A DNA stretch of 64,000 nt from Entoloma clypeatum (Eukaryota > Basidiomycota > Agaricomycetes > Agaricales > Entolomataceae): NCBI GenBank assembly GCA_963565915.1, contig OY751487.1:434001-498000 (forward strand). Reading direction: 5' to 3'. This document shows, in pieces, positions 1 through 10,300 of the stretch. Position numbers and translations under genes: made by a program. Numbering within the stretch: position 1 is the stretch's first letter; every line of letters starts with the position of its first letter. The notes under the pieces are model-generated. The model made no database searches, was not told the origin of the DNA, and saw only the letters and a list, made by a program, of their open reading frames with translations.

Positions 1-1
1 G

Positions 2-3000
2 GCCGACCCAAGTACCGCTTCTGAAAAGAAGAAGGGAAAGGGACGCTGGCGCAATCAGAAGAAAAGCGCTAACAATGCGGACAACACGTCCGACCATGTG
101 GAAGAAACAGTTGAGTTTATTGCTCCTGCCATTCACTTCCCCCCTCTTCTGGCACCGTCCTTCACCACCGTCACTGGCCGCGGGAAAACAACAAGTACCG
201 CACAGCCTGATTCAGGAAAAATGCAGTCGCTCCTGCAACGCATGAACCCGCCTCCTTCTCAGTACACCGGACTTCCATCTGGAAAACCGTCTGTGTGGAA
301 AAAGAACGATCATGTCCGTAAACTCGCACAGAACATTGGTGCTCGTCCCTCAGGGTCAAACCTTCAAATTCTGGATATGATTATCCCAGAAGAAGATGGA
401 AGACCATCCAAGCAGCGTCGAGTCACTCCGCCTTTGGATGACTCCCTCAGGATGATGGACATAGACCATCAAAGCGAGCGGATGGGGCCGGAACAATTTG
501 AAGATGGGCTGATCGAACTTGACGGTTTGTCACATCCTTCTCTCAAACTTGACCAAATGGGAAACGCTAATAATCACGCACAGACATTTGAATATATATT
601 AGCTAGTACCGATGCAGATAGTATAGATCTCTTTAGTGATGATCTGTACAAAAAATATATCAAACATTTCGCGTCCTGCACACACTGCAAAGAGAGAGAA
701 CACGCTCAGTGGATCTTAGATTCCGGCGCATCATTACACTTTACCCATGAGTTCAAAGACTTCGCGTATTACAGGCCTCTCAAGGCTAAGCAATTTGTCC
801 AAACAGCTGCAAAGGGAAAGAAACTGGAAATTCTCAGAGTTGGGGCCATTCCAGTATGGCATACCCTAAATGGGGAAATAAAAACCCATCTTCTCCGACC
901 CGTATTCTACATTCCGGACATGGACACACGCCTATTGTCCCTAGGTGTCTTCCTTAATCACGGTTACAAAGTAGACGGAATGCGCGGAGAAATTAACATC
1001 TCCAAAGGACAGAACAAAATACAGTTCTCGCCTCACATTCTTGGACAAACCATTTATTGGTTAGACACTGAAATACGCTATGACCAAATCCATGCGATCT
1101 CTAGCGAAATCACTGTTGAAACCTGGCATAAACGCCTTGGCCACCCAAATGACCAGGCGCTCAATAAGATTCCCACCAGTACCAAAGGAGTACCCAAAAC
1201 ATTAGTACGTGAGAAATCACAGGAAAGCTGCACAGGGTGTCTCAAAGGGAAAATGCCGAATCAGTCATACCCCAATTCAATGACGAGGGCTGTCAAACCC
1301 TTCGATCTGATTCATTCAGACCTGAAACAGATATCCACGGCATCGTACCACAAGTACAAATACTTCCTCACGTTTTTGGACGATTTTTCATCTCATGTCT
1401 GGGTCGTCTTGCTTAGGAAAAAGTCTGGTGCCATTACGGCACTGAGACAGTTTCTTGCAATGATCCAGAACCAATTTGCCGCTACTCCTAAGAAGTGGCG
1501 AGTTGATGGAGGTGGAGAATTTGATGAATACAAAGATGTACTTGCCGATCATGGAATTCTGATCGACGTCACACTCCCATATCAGCACCAGCAGAATGGT
1601 AGAGCAGAAAGGATCAATTGAACACTATGGGAAAAATCTCAGGCATTGCGCTTCGATGCATGCTTACCGCCCATGTGGTGGGAATTCTGTTTGGAACACG
1701 CAGCATTTCTCTACAACAGAACCCCCATGCAGCGTCTTGAATGGAAAACCCCTTACTTCAGAGTGACCAATGAGATCCCCGACATGTCCAGCGTCAGAGT
1801 ATTTGGATGTCAGGCATATGTATATATCCCAAAGGAGAAACGTAGGAACTCCCTGGAATCAAGATCCCGATTGATGATTTATCTCGGATCGAAACCAGGG
1901 GTCAAAGGATACCGCTTCATGGATCCTGAGACCAACACGATTTTCATGGGCGGGAAAGCTATCTTTGATGAAAGCAAGTACCCTAGATGCCACATTGACC
2001 CGTTGCCAGAAAACCACCCAGAAATGGAAGACCCAGAGCCGGCTGATGAGTTTGAGGATCTCATTCCCGGCAGCAATGATGACGATAGTCACAACGAAAC
2101 ACCTCATGACCCAGTTCCCATTGAACAGGATCAACCTGAATCAGACAACGAACTGCCTGCCAGTGAGCCTGATGATGAACCACGAGTACCCACTCCGGAA
2201 CCCAAGCAAGTACCAGATCGACCGATCAGGGAACGACGAGTTCGGAAGATGCCAGGAAGCATCTATGGGGAAGACACTCCAGCGTCTGATCTTGAAAAAT
2301 TAGATCGAAGACGGAGATTGGGCGGTCAAACGGCATGGATGAATGACCTCCTGATGGAGGCAATATCAGTCCAAGTTGGCATCGTTGAAATGTCCCACAA
2401 AGACATATACCCTCTTCCAAATAAAGAAGACTGGTATGCGGCGGAACATAAAGAGCTAGACATGCTCAAACACCGCGGGGTGATCACGGAGCTAGTACCC
2501 CTGCCTGCAGGGAGGAAAGCTCTAAGGAACAAATGGGTTTATAACGAAAAGTCCGACGGGCGTCTGAAAGCACGCCTCGTCGCAAAAGGCTTTTCACAGG
2601 TAGAAGGGATCGACTTTGATCAGATCTTCTCACCAGTTGTAAGATATGAAACCGTCCGACTAATACTGGCATTGACAGCCCTTGAAGGGTGGTTCATGAC
2701 ACTTTTGGACGTCTCATCAGCCTTCCTCTATGGAACGCTCCGTGAAGTCATTTACATGCGACAGCCTGAGGGCTACATAGTAAAAGGGAAAGAACACCTC
2801 ATGTACCAACTATTCAAAGCTCTATATGGACTTAAGCAGGCCGCATTAGCCTGGTGGAGGGAACTTGATTCCTCCATGAAAAAGCTCGGCTTTGTCCGGC
2901 TTCACTCCGATGCGGGAGTGTTCATTCACAAAAGTACCAACGGGGAAATTGTAATCGCCGTCATCTATATCAACGACTCTGCTTTTCTCGGCACAAACCA

Positions 3001-3931
3001 GGAATATACGCTAGAGAAAAAGAAGGCCTTCATGAACACATGGGAATGTAGGGACCTAGGGCACCTTGTGCCTGATGGGGAACCAAAAGAATTTCTCTCT
3101 ATCCAAATAAGGCAACGCGGGAAACGTATCTTCATCGATCAAGTACCTTACCTTGAGAAAATACTCGAACGAATGGGGATGAGCGAATCTAACACCACCC
3201 ATACCCCACTTCCTACGGGCTACAAACCCATGATGTCCGAAGATGAACCCAATGCAGAACTTCGATCAAAGTACCAATCCGTCATCGGATCACTTCTATA
3301 TCTGATGATTGGAACAAGGCCAGACATCTGTTTTGCCGTGATTAAAATGTCGCAGTTTTCCACAAATCCCACCAAACGCCATTTAGAAGTGGCTAGGGAT
3401 ATTTGCAGGTATCTGAAGGCGACAAAAAATTACGCAATCATGTATGATGGTGACTCAGGGAAAGGAATCTATGCATTCACAGACTCCGACTGGGCGTCAG
3501 ATGAAAACACGAGGAGGTCTACCACTGGCTTCTTCATATCACTGGCGTCTGGAGCAGTGACATGGGTATCACCGGCGCAAAAGACCATCGCCCTCTCTTC
3601 CACAGAAGCAGAGTATATGGCGTTATCAGACTGCAGTCGCGCAGCAACATGGCTGAGAAGCATGCTTGCCGAACTTGGAATGCAGATCGGATCAGTACCG
3701 ATCTATGGAGATAACAACAGCTCCGTCTTTATCGCATCCAACCCTGTAACTGAGAAACGATCCAAGCACATTGACATGCGATTCCACTTCGTCAGAGAAA
3801 AAGTCTCCGAAGGGATAATTACGGTCGAATTCATTGAAGGAGTGAACAACCCTGCAGACCTTTTAACTAAGAATCTGGGAAAAATCCTCTTTTCCAAGTT
3901 TATCCCGTACTTCGGATTGATAAAAAACTAG
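2..3931 (+). pseudogene. copia-1 gag-pol polyprotein, interrupted
   Basis: The frame is open from position 2 to a TGA at 1619-1621 and resumes in the same frame to TAG at 3929-3931. Visible parts in order: C-terminal gag linker rich in Lys/Ser; aspartic protease with DSGAS near 720; GAG-pre-integrase HHCC zinc region near 1120-1250; integrase core with SDL, VDGGGEF and the NGRAER glutamate; reverse transcriptase (about 2500-3000); RNase H with STEAEYMAL near 3600. The stop falls where copia-2 has a CGA arginine codon (RINRT), so it is a single C-to-T change. The RT box, YVDD in copia-2, reads YIND here (about 2970), which removes a catalytic aspartate. No zinc knuckle is seen in the gag part. 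Confidence 0.93.
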
Positions 3932-4006
3932 GCGAACCAGAGTACCTATATATATATGTGGGAAAAAGTAAGATGTATTTAGAAGTATGTACTAAATATG
4001 GGGGGG

Positions 4007-4316
4007 TGTTGAAACTTTTCCCATCACGTAGATTAGATTAGATTAGATTACATCACATGACCTTTACATATCTTCATTACATATTTGTTTGGTTGGTACA
4101 AACAGTAGTACGGTATATAAGACCAGGAAACTGTCAATATCAACAAGTTGTCTCTTGACTCTTAACCAGCTCCATCGCTCTCACCAGCCTCAACCGCTCT
4201 CACTAGCCTTACCCCCTCCAAACCATGTAAGTGACCACAGCGGTATCGTAGAGTACTTCCACTGTAGCTATGTTGCTCAGTACACCTGTGGCTAGCGCCC
4301 AGGTGGAACTTCAACA
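4007..4316 (+). repeat. copia-1 3' LTR (310 bp)
   Basis: It begins TGTTGAA and ends TTCAACA, a perfect 7-bp terminal inverted repeat. It contains four tandem GATTA units near 4032-4050, a TATATAA box at 4114-4120 and a strong GTAAGT splice-donor sequence near 4227. The same 310-bp LTR occurs at 28354, 33831 and 58034. Confidence 0.95.
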
Positions 4317-5624
4317 GTAACCGCAGCGTCAGGTGGAGGCGGAAGAAAAGTTTGCGAAATGAGGGTCATGGGTACCCTCCTTTCTGCCAGTCACGGTGAA
4401 CGTTGGAATCCAGCCGTGATTGAAGTCGCGTTCTTATTCTAACAGAAGATATCGTAATGGTGCGTATGATGAAGCCGGAAATATGTTCCCTCCCTAGTGC
4501 CAGACGAAGCAGTGAAGACGACTGCTTGGGTTCTGCGGCCGGCGTGGAAGGTATTCTTTGATTAGATTTGGAAAAAAAGCCGCGGCACCAGGTGTACTCC
4601 CATGTTGGGAAGGGAATGTGTTAAGACGAAGACATGAGTGAGGTGGTGACGAAGTCAAGTTAGAGAAGACATTTGAGCATCGTGGACGTTTGTCTCTTGT
4701 TTTCGAGGCTATGAACTTGAAGTAGGGTTCCCTTTTTATACCTTGCCCTTCTTTCTGACCGTTATATGTATGTAGCATGAACCTTTGCGACGTGTTGGCG
4801 ACGTTTTCGGAAAAAATGTTGGGCCCCACATCCATGTCCGCGCATGCGTACACCAGCTCTTCCTAATTTTGCGTTTGCTTTAAAAGGTGAGTGCCGTGCA
4901 TGCAGATATCAAGCTGCTGGTTCTGCCTCGTTCCAAAGCTTCAGTTTAACGATGGGCAGATGAACGACCAAAAGAACGTGATCGAATTCTGCGATCTCGG
5001 TTCCACTATTGACGCGACATAACACCCTACCTTAGATGCTGGATTTCACCGTCCCCAAATATCAGTACGTTCTACACCCCTCTGCTTGAATCCCCCTCAG
5101 ATGCCATGATGGAACAAGAGGGGCGGTTCAACAGCAAGATGAACAAGCGTGCCAAGTTCAGCCCGCGGGGCGTCTACTTTGGCAAGATGGGTAGGTTTGA
5201 GATCGTTGAAACGCTGGCTGGTAGCGTTGGTGGTGTGGCGGTGAAGAAGGTGCGCGTCTCGGATCCCACGAGGGATTTGAGGGCGAGTGAGATGAAGGTG
5301 GGGGAAGCCAAGATATGATGCGAAGGGAGTCAGTATGTTCGGTTGTAGGCTGTTGTGGTGCGCCAGTTGCGATACATTTCCGGGGGAAGCCTCAGCCTTG
5401 TGGGGAGGGGGTTTGGTTTGGACATGAGTGACATCGTTTGCCCCATTTCGAATCTAGCTCGTTCTGCGATGCTGGGTCCTCTTCGCCGATGCATCCTGAC
5501 GCTGTCATACGCGTGGAGTAATATGACTGGGCCCGGATTCGTAGAGCAATGCAAACTGAACAGGGTGACAACTCAGAGAATAGATACAAGAACAAAACAA
5601 CAACTGTATAGCGCGGCACGCAGA
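4317..5624 (+). other. Interval with two short coding-like stretches, no recognised gene
   Basis: Two plus-strand pieces look coding but cannot be assembled. One is 4900-5022 (40 codons from ATG, ending before TAA). The other is an exon-like piece about 5101-5318, preceded by a pyrimidine-rich CAG acceptor, encoding a basic peptide with FSPRGVYFGKMGRFEIVE and a TGA stop. They may be the 3' exons of one host gene truncated by the copia insertion. I do not recognise the family. The rest shows no feature. Confidence 0.3.
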
Positions 5625-6295
5625 GATATAAGTACATGCACTGAAAACCTGAGACGGAACAAGCAACATCAATGGCACGCGGCCTAGTAAAATCAATGTC
5701 ACTAATCAATATTTCGTGTCTGGTCAGCAGTGTATGCAACTATGAGATTGGGAGCTGTGGGCTTACCGACATAAAGAGCCAAACAAAGTGTCGATGTATT
5801 GGTGGTGTTTCGATGCTAACAGCACCTCTACATTTTCAGGAGGTTTAGTCATGGACAGACCATTTTCAAATGAAACAGTGGCTTACCAGCAGCAAACGGG
5901 TCTAAGTACCGGGCAACATTGATCATGGCATCGCTTTACCTCCGGAGAGCAAGGCTGTGGTTTCAAGGGAGGGTGTGACGATGCAAAGGTGCTGGCAGCG
6001 CAGAAAGAGATGGCAAAGATCAGAATACGGGAGAAATGCATGGCGAAATTGTTTATCGATGGGAGTGGGGTGGGTGGAAACTTCAATGCTTGTTTCTGCA
6101 GGTGACGGTAACTCCCACTGGCAGCATCCTCTTTGTACCATGATCCCGAGCAGATGCCACGGTGAACTTCGATCGGGAAGCTACGAGACAAGTCCGATTC
6201 GGAGCTATCGACCGTGAAAGAACAGGAATACTGTTATACAGCGTGAGGCCGTGTTTGAAGAAAAATGGCAAGGCTACGTACCCCTTATTTGGTGG
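5625..6295 (-). repeat. Peptide-gene repeat unit, copy 1
   Basis: This is a duplicated block containing a small secreted peptide gene with its upstream and downstream DNA. Related blocks lie at about 6930-7500 (same orientation) and 9649-10300 (opposite orientation). Shared landmarks are a downstream segment with TAAAGAGCCAA, a 5' region ending in a stretch read as CGTGAGGCCGTGTTTGAAG on the plus strand at about 6243, and the coding region itself. The copies differ by many substitutions, so the duplication is not recent. Confidence 0.8.
5883..6041 (-). CDS. Small secreted cysteine-rich peptide, copy 1 (52 aa)
   Basis: The ATG at 6041 opens a 52-codon frame. Residues 1-20 form a clear signal peptide (basic start, hydrophobic FAISFCAASTFA core with an AxA-like end). 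The short mature part has its cysteines in the pattern C-x6-C-x3-CC-x6-CC followed by a terminal Trp. Two paralogs share the same signal peptide, start position and upstream DNA, which supports a real gene. The sequence at the TATA position is TACAAAG where copy 3 has TATAAAG, so this copy may be weakly expressed. The TAA stop overlaps GGTAAGC, which would also serve as a splice donor, so a spliced longer form cannot be excluded. The function is unknown; small secreted proteins of this type are often effectors, pheromone-like or antimicrobial, but nothing here decides. Confidence 0.6.
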   Translation of the reverse strand: MHFSRILIFAISFCAASTFASSHPPLKPQPCSPEVKRCHDQCCPVLRPVCCW

Positions 6296-6929
6296 TTTGA
6301 AAAAATTTCCGCCTCCATATCCGAACCAAATCTGGCGGTGCAACCAGCCTCGTTGGGTAATCTTGTTACGAACCCGGTCGGCGTCGTTTTCGAGTCCAGA
6401 CGTTTGGTGTTGTGTGCGAGAACTGGTGGAACCCCCATTTTTAAATAGGGTCTGTTTGCACACTTGGATACGACCTGGATACGGGCTTGTAGCTCGGGAT
6501 CCCAGTGATCTGATTGGCTGAGGAGCTTCAAATCTCGTTCGAAAGCCTTGTGCAAACAGACGCTACAACTGCCCAACAGATTTTTCGAAACACGTAATTT
6601 CGGAAAACGCCGATAACTCTCTCGTCGATGGCACCAACGATAGCCATGTCACCACTTCGCAACCGTCGACAAGGACTTTGAATAAGTATGGACTTGGTTA
6701 TTGAAATATTGATCTTGTATGCATGTCTGTCTATTCTTATAACACCCATTCATTTTTCCTCCCTTGCGTCGCGTCAATTGGGAACTTGATATAATACTCG
6801 CAGCTTGCCAATGTTGCACGAGATCGTAGAAATCGTCAATCATGATGACAATTTCGAGTTTTGCAATCTGACACTGACTCGTCATGCATCATATATCATA
6901 CATCACGACAATATTGTATTGATTGTTCG

Positions 6930-7500
6930 GTATCGTGTCTAAGCAATATCTGGTGCCTGGTCGTGAGTGTACGCAACTATGAGATCGTGTTGAACTGTGG
7001 GCTTACCAACATAAAGAGCCAACCAAAGTCTCAATCTACTGGTGGCATTTCAACTTGTCTCTACATTTTCGGGAGGCTCAGTCATGGGCAGATCATTTGC
7101 AGATGAAATAGTGGCTGACCAGCAATTGCAATGGGGATTGTTTGCCGGGCAACAGCCTGACTTTCTGCATTGATACACGCTGGGAGCGCAACAGTGTGGT
7201 TTCACCGCAGTGAGTGACAATGCAAAGGTGCTGGCGGCGCAGAAGGAGATGGCAAAGATCAGAACACGGGAGAAATGCATGGCGAGATTGTTTATCAATT
7301 GGAGTGGGGTGGGTGGAAACTTCAATGCTTGTTTCTGCAGGTGACGAACGCTCCCACTGGCAGCATCCTCTTTTATACCATGATCCCGAGCACCTGCCAC
7401 GGTAAACTTCGATTGGGAAGCTGCACGAGACAAGTCCGATTCGGAACTGTCGATCGTAAAAGAACATGAATATCGTTATACACCGTGAGGCCGTGTTTCG
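6930..7500 (-). repeat. Peptide-gene repeat unit, copy 2
   Basis: Second block of the family described at 5625-6295, same orientation. Its downstream flank (about 6935-7090) aligns with 5700-5860 and with the reverse complement of about 10050-10230. Its upstream flank ends in the shared CGTGAGGCCGTGTTT sequence near 7483. Confidence 0.75.
7050..7280 (-). CDS. Small secreted cysteine-rich peptide, copy 2 (76 aa, extended)
   Basis: It starts at the same relative ATG as copies 1 and 3, with a nearly identical signal peptide (FAISFCAASTFA). The mature cysteine pattern is CC-x6-C-x3-CC-x6-C-x-C-W. Where copies 1 and 3 read TGG TAA, this copy reads TGG TCA, so the frame continues for 22 residues (SATISSANDLPMTEPPENVETS). 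Either this copy lost the stop or the others gained it. The TATA-like motif (TATAAAAG on the minus strand, near 7372-7379) lies about 95 bp upstream, as in copy 3. Function unknown. Confidence 0.6.
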   Translation of the reverse strand: MHFSRVLIFAISFCAASTFALSLTAVKPHCCAPSVYQCRKSGCCPANNPHCNCWSATISSANDLPMTEPPENVETS

Positions 7501-8037
7501 GTTAAAGTGGTTTGAAAATTTTGAGTCCATGTCCGAACCAAATCTGGCGGTTGTGTCTGAACCGGCAATCCAGCCTCGTGGGGTCCTAATTTAGTTCGAA
7601 CCAAGATACAGCGCCTTCAAAAAATGTCAAATTTTCAGGTGGCCGGCTTCATGCATTTATGTCTGAACTCTTGATCTGGGCTCTGGCTGCGGCGGGTCAT
7701 TATGTATGTCAGAACCACAAACCAACTACCCACCAATTTAGGGCCAGTTCGTGTCCAAACATGAACCAGCCTCCCCACCCCAGAATGGTCTCGACTCTCG
7801 GTAACAGAAGGAAAGGGGCCATCAAGACTGCGCCAACTCGTTGCGCTGTCGGCGTTTTCGGTCGGGTGGTGCAACGCCACTGAAGTGGGTAACGAAGTGC
7901 TTCCATTGGCGTTAGGTTTGCCAGGCAGGAGTTGATCTCCTCTTTTGCTTCCTTGATGGTCCGGCCCTCGCGATACTCAGTTCCGAATCTTGCTGAAAAT
8001 TCCCTTGCAGGCTCAGACCTATCGTCTCTCACCGGCT
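7501..8037. other. Interval with no recognised feature
   Basis: Several overlapping open frames of 60-120 codons exist on both strands. None has a recognisable domain, a convincing codon pattern or an obvious splice structure. Confidence 0.5.
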
Positions 8038-8045
8038 GTCTTGTG

Positions 8046-8745
8046 CAAGGGGGTGTCGGAACGCGATCCCGGCAACACACGTGGGTGGGGGGGGGGGGTC
8101 CTCGGGGGTGAAAAAAAAAAGTCCGACACCCTGATTAATTGACCGAAAATGGCAGGCAGGAACCCAGTCAGGACCGCTGAATGAGTCCGAAGCAAAGACG
8201 CACTAGTTGCGAACCTTACAATGGAAGCGGCGCATTGACGAGGGAAGACGAGGGATGGGTACGTGCTAATTTCACAACGTGAGACTTCCCCACGTCCACT
8301 GCCGGCTTCGATTGCAGCCATCGCAGCCCATCAGTCACCAACACAGAAGGGCCTGACAACAACGAAATTGACTCGGGACACACGACGTTGACCAGGCGAA
8401 TGGATGCAGACGTTGTGCCCTCTGTTTACCCTTGCGACACTGTGGCTGCAAACCACACCAGGCAGCCTGCAGCCTTCCAAACGCAGTGGTCACAGGAAAC
8501 ACTGGGAGGCGGGTGATGGCGATCACATCAAAAGGCACCTGCAACCTGGCATCTTTGGTCGCTTGCAATTTTGCGAGAGATTTAAGTATTTCTTTTGTTT
8601 TAATCTTATGTTTTTCGTAGAAATATCTATGTTTGTGGGCATAACATACTATATTAGGAAGGAGGGGGTGGGGGGGGGGGTCTACCGAGGCTGAAAAAAA
8701 AAAGTCCGACGTGTGTTGCTGCAGTCGCGTTCCGACACCCCCTTG
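8046..8745. mobile_element. hAT-like MITE, copy A (700 bp)
   Basis: The ends form inverted repeats beginning CAAGGGGGTGTCGGAAC on both strands, continuing imperfectly for about 37 bp. The element is flanked by a perfect 8-bp direct repeat GTCTTGTG at 8038-8045 and 8746-8753. Inside each end sits a G-run followed by a gapped A-run (GTGGGGGGGGGGG then GAAAAAAAAAAGT), in the same orientation at 8085 and 8668. An 8-bp duplication and CA-starting termini are typical of hAT elements. There is no transposase gene, so it is non-autonomous. A second copy lies at 27218-27963. Confidence 0.85.
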
Positions 8746-8834
8746 GTCTTGTGGCGTCCGTGGGTCCATTTCTTCGTTCGAAGGCACCGATAATGAATTG
8801 GGCTTTGACATGGTTGCTGCTGATCTATAGTCTT

Positions 8835-9016
8835 GGGGCATGTCATTTAACGAGAATGGACTCAAAACAGACCTGAATGCAGAACAAATCCTGTCAAATG
8901 GGAGTTGAAACGTTGACGGCTTGGAAAGGTATGCGTGGAATATTACGTGGGGGCATGTCAGTTAACGAGAATGGACTCCAACAGACCTCAATGCAGAACA
9001 AATCCAGTCAAATGGG
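8835..9016 (+). repeat. Direct repeat of about 68 bp
   Basis: Segments about 8835-8902 and 8949-9016 share most bases, including GAGAATGGACTC, GCAGAACAAATCC and GTCAAATGGG. The second copy lies inside the left arm of the long inverted repeat, so the duplication reaches just outside that arm. Confidence 0.75.
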
Positions 9017-9645
9017 TGTTGTACCGTTGCCCAGTAGGGTCAGGTCTGTTTCAAATTCGTAGAAGCCTTTTTTAGTACTCATGAGCATTCTTCCCATCTG
9101 TGTTCAGTCACGTGCCATTGTTATATCGTGCACCAATCTATCGCGCGCAGCCCTATTTACTTTCTTCGCCCATTCGCCGGCGTTGCCTCCCCCGCCATTC
9201 CTTTTCATGCGAAACATATTGTGCTCACCTAGTAGATTTGAAAGCTCTCGCGTCATCCAGATTGGCCTTCACTGCGTTCAAGGCATCTTCGCCGGCCTGA
9301 GCTTGCACCGGAGCTTCTGTAACGCATTTCTTACGTCTGAAATACAAACAATATCTATGAAAATCGGACTATTAAATAAATAGGGCTGCGCGCGATAGAT
9401 TGGTGCACGATATAACAATGGCACGTGACTGAACACAGATGGGAAGAATGCTCATGAGTACTAAAAAAGGCTTCTACGAATTTGAAACAGACCTGACCCT
9501 ACTGGGCAACGGTACAACACCCATTTGACTGGATTTGTTCTGCATTGAGGTCTGTTGGAGTCCATTCTCGTTAACTGACATGCCCCCACGTAATATTCCA
9601 CGCATACCTTTCCAAGCCGTCGACGTTTCAACGCCCATTTGACAG
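8891..9645. repeat. Long inverted repeat: 269-bp arms, 217-bp spacer
   Basis: Left arm 8891-9159 and right arm 9377-9645 are reverse complements with only two mismatches noticed by eye (near 8903 and 8914). The spacer is 9160-9376. The outer ends abut copies of the CTGTCAAATGGG sequence. No open frame with a recognisable product lies in arms or loop. A transcript across it would form a long hairpin. Confidence 0.9.
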
Positions 9646-9720
9646 ACCAAATAAGGGGTACGTAGCCTTGCCATTTTTCTTCAAACACGGCCTCACGGTG
9701 TATAACGATATTCATGTTCT

Positions 9721-9899
9721 TCTACGATCGACAGTTCCGAATCGGACTTGTCTCGTGCAGCTTCCCAATCAAAGTTTACCGTGGCATGTGCTCGGGATCA
9801 TGGTATAAAGAGGATGCTGCCAGTGGGAGCGTTCGTCACCTGCAGAAACAAGCATTGAAGTTTCCACCCACCCCACTCCAATTGATAAACAATCTCGCC
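9721..9899 (+). promoter_or_regulatory. Promoter and 5' leader of secreted-peptide copy 3
   Basis: TATAAAG at 9804-9810 lies about 96 bp before the ATG at 9900. The 180-bp block is conserved upstream of all three peptide genes, apart from the altered TATA in copy 1. A pyrimidine-rich CCACCCACCCCACTCCA stretch precedes the start. Confidence 0.6.
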
Positions 9900-10043
9900 A
9901 TGCATTTCTCCCGTGTTCTGATCTTTGCCATCTCTTTCTGCGCCGCCAGCACCTTTGCTCTGCTATGTTGCCCTACCGGCGTATATCAATGCCGTCAAAC
10001 AGGCTGTTGCCCGGTAACTGAGCCCCAATGCAATTGCTGGTAA
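9900..10043 (+). CDS. Small secreted cysteine-rich peptide, copy 3 (47 aa)
   Basis: The ATG at 9900 opens the same signal peptide as in the two minus-strand paralogs (about 20 residues, ending ASTFA). It is followed by a mature domain with cysteines CC-x6-C-x3-CC-x6-C-x-C-W, then TAA. The cysteine framework matches copy 2 residue for residue, while other mature residues differ, as expected of diverging secreted peptides. As in copy 1 the stop overlaps GGTAAGC, a potential splice donor. It has the best promoter of the three. Orientation is opposite to the other copies, with the long inverted repeat between them. Function unknown. Confidence 0.62.
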   Translation: MHFSRVLIFAISFCAASTFALLCCPTGVYQCRQTGCCPVTEPQCNCW

Positions 10044-10300
10044 GCCACTGTTTCCTTTGCAAATGATCTGCCCACGACCGAGCCTCCTGGAAATGTAGAT
10101 ATACCGTTAGGGTTGAAATGCCACCGATAGATTGAGACTTCGGCTCTTTATGTTGGTAAGCCACAGTTCGCGATCTCATAGTAGTTGTGTACACTCACGA
10201 CAAGACACCAAATATTGATTAGTGACGCATCGATTGAACTAGGCCCCATGTTGATGTTGCTTGTTCCGTCTCAGATTTTTGGTGTATGTACTTAGATCAT

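Larger units (their letters stand above)
1..4316 (+). mobile_element. Ty1/copia retrotransposon copia-1, 5'-truncated by the window edge
   Basis: The stretch holds gag-pol, a polypurine tract (ATGGGGGGG) at about 3999-4006 and a 3' LTR starting TGTTGAA and ending TTCAACA. It is very similar at the nucleotide level to the complete element at 28354-34140, so the missing 5' end should lie left of position 1. Integrase precedes reverse transcriptase, the copia order. The gag-pol frame is broken by one stop, and the RT active-site box is altered, so this copy looks dead. Confidence 0.95.
9649..10300 (+). repeat. Peptide-gene repeat unit, copy 3 (inverted)
   Basis: This is the reverse-orientation counterpart of the block at 5625-6295. 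It starts with the complement of the shared CGTGAGGCCGTG flank (about 9690). It ends near 10300 with sequence matching the complement of 5625-5690 (around GTTGCTTGTTCCGTCTCAG). Confidence 0.75.

Noticed and set aside
4089..4295. 68-codon open frame present in the copia LTRs
   Set aside because: It starts at a non-ATG or LTR-internal codon, spans promoter and leader sequence, and is conserved only because the LTRs are.
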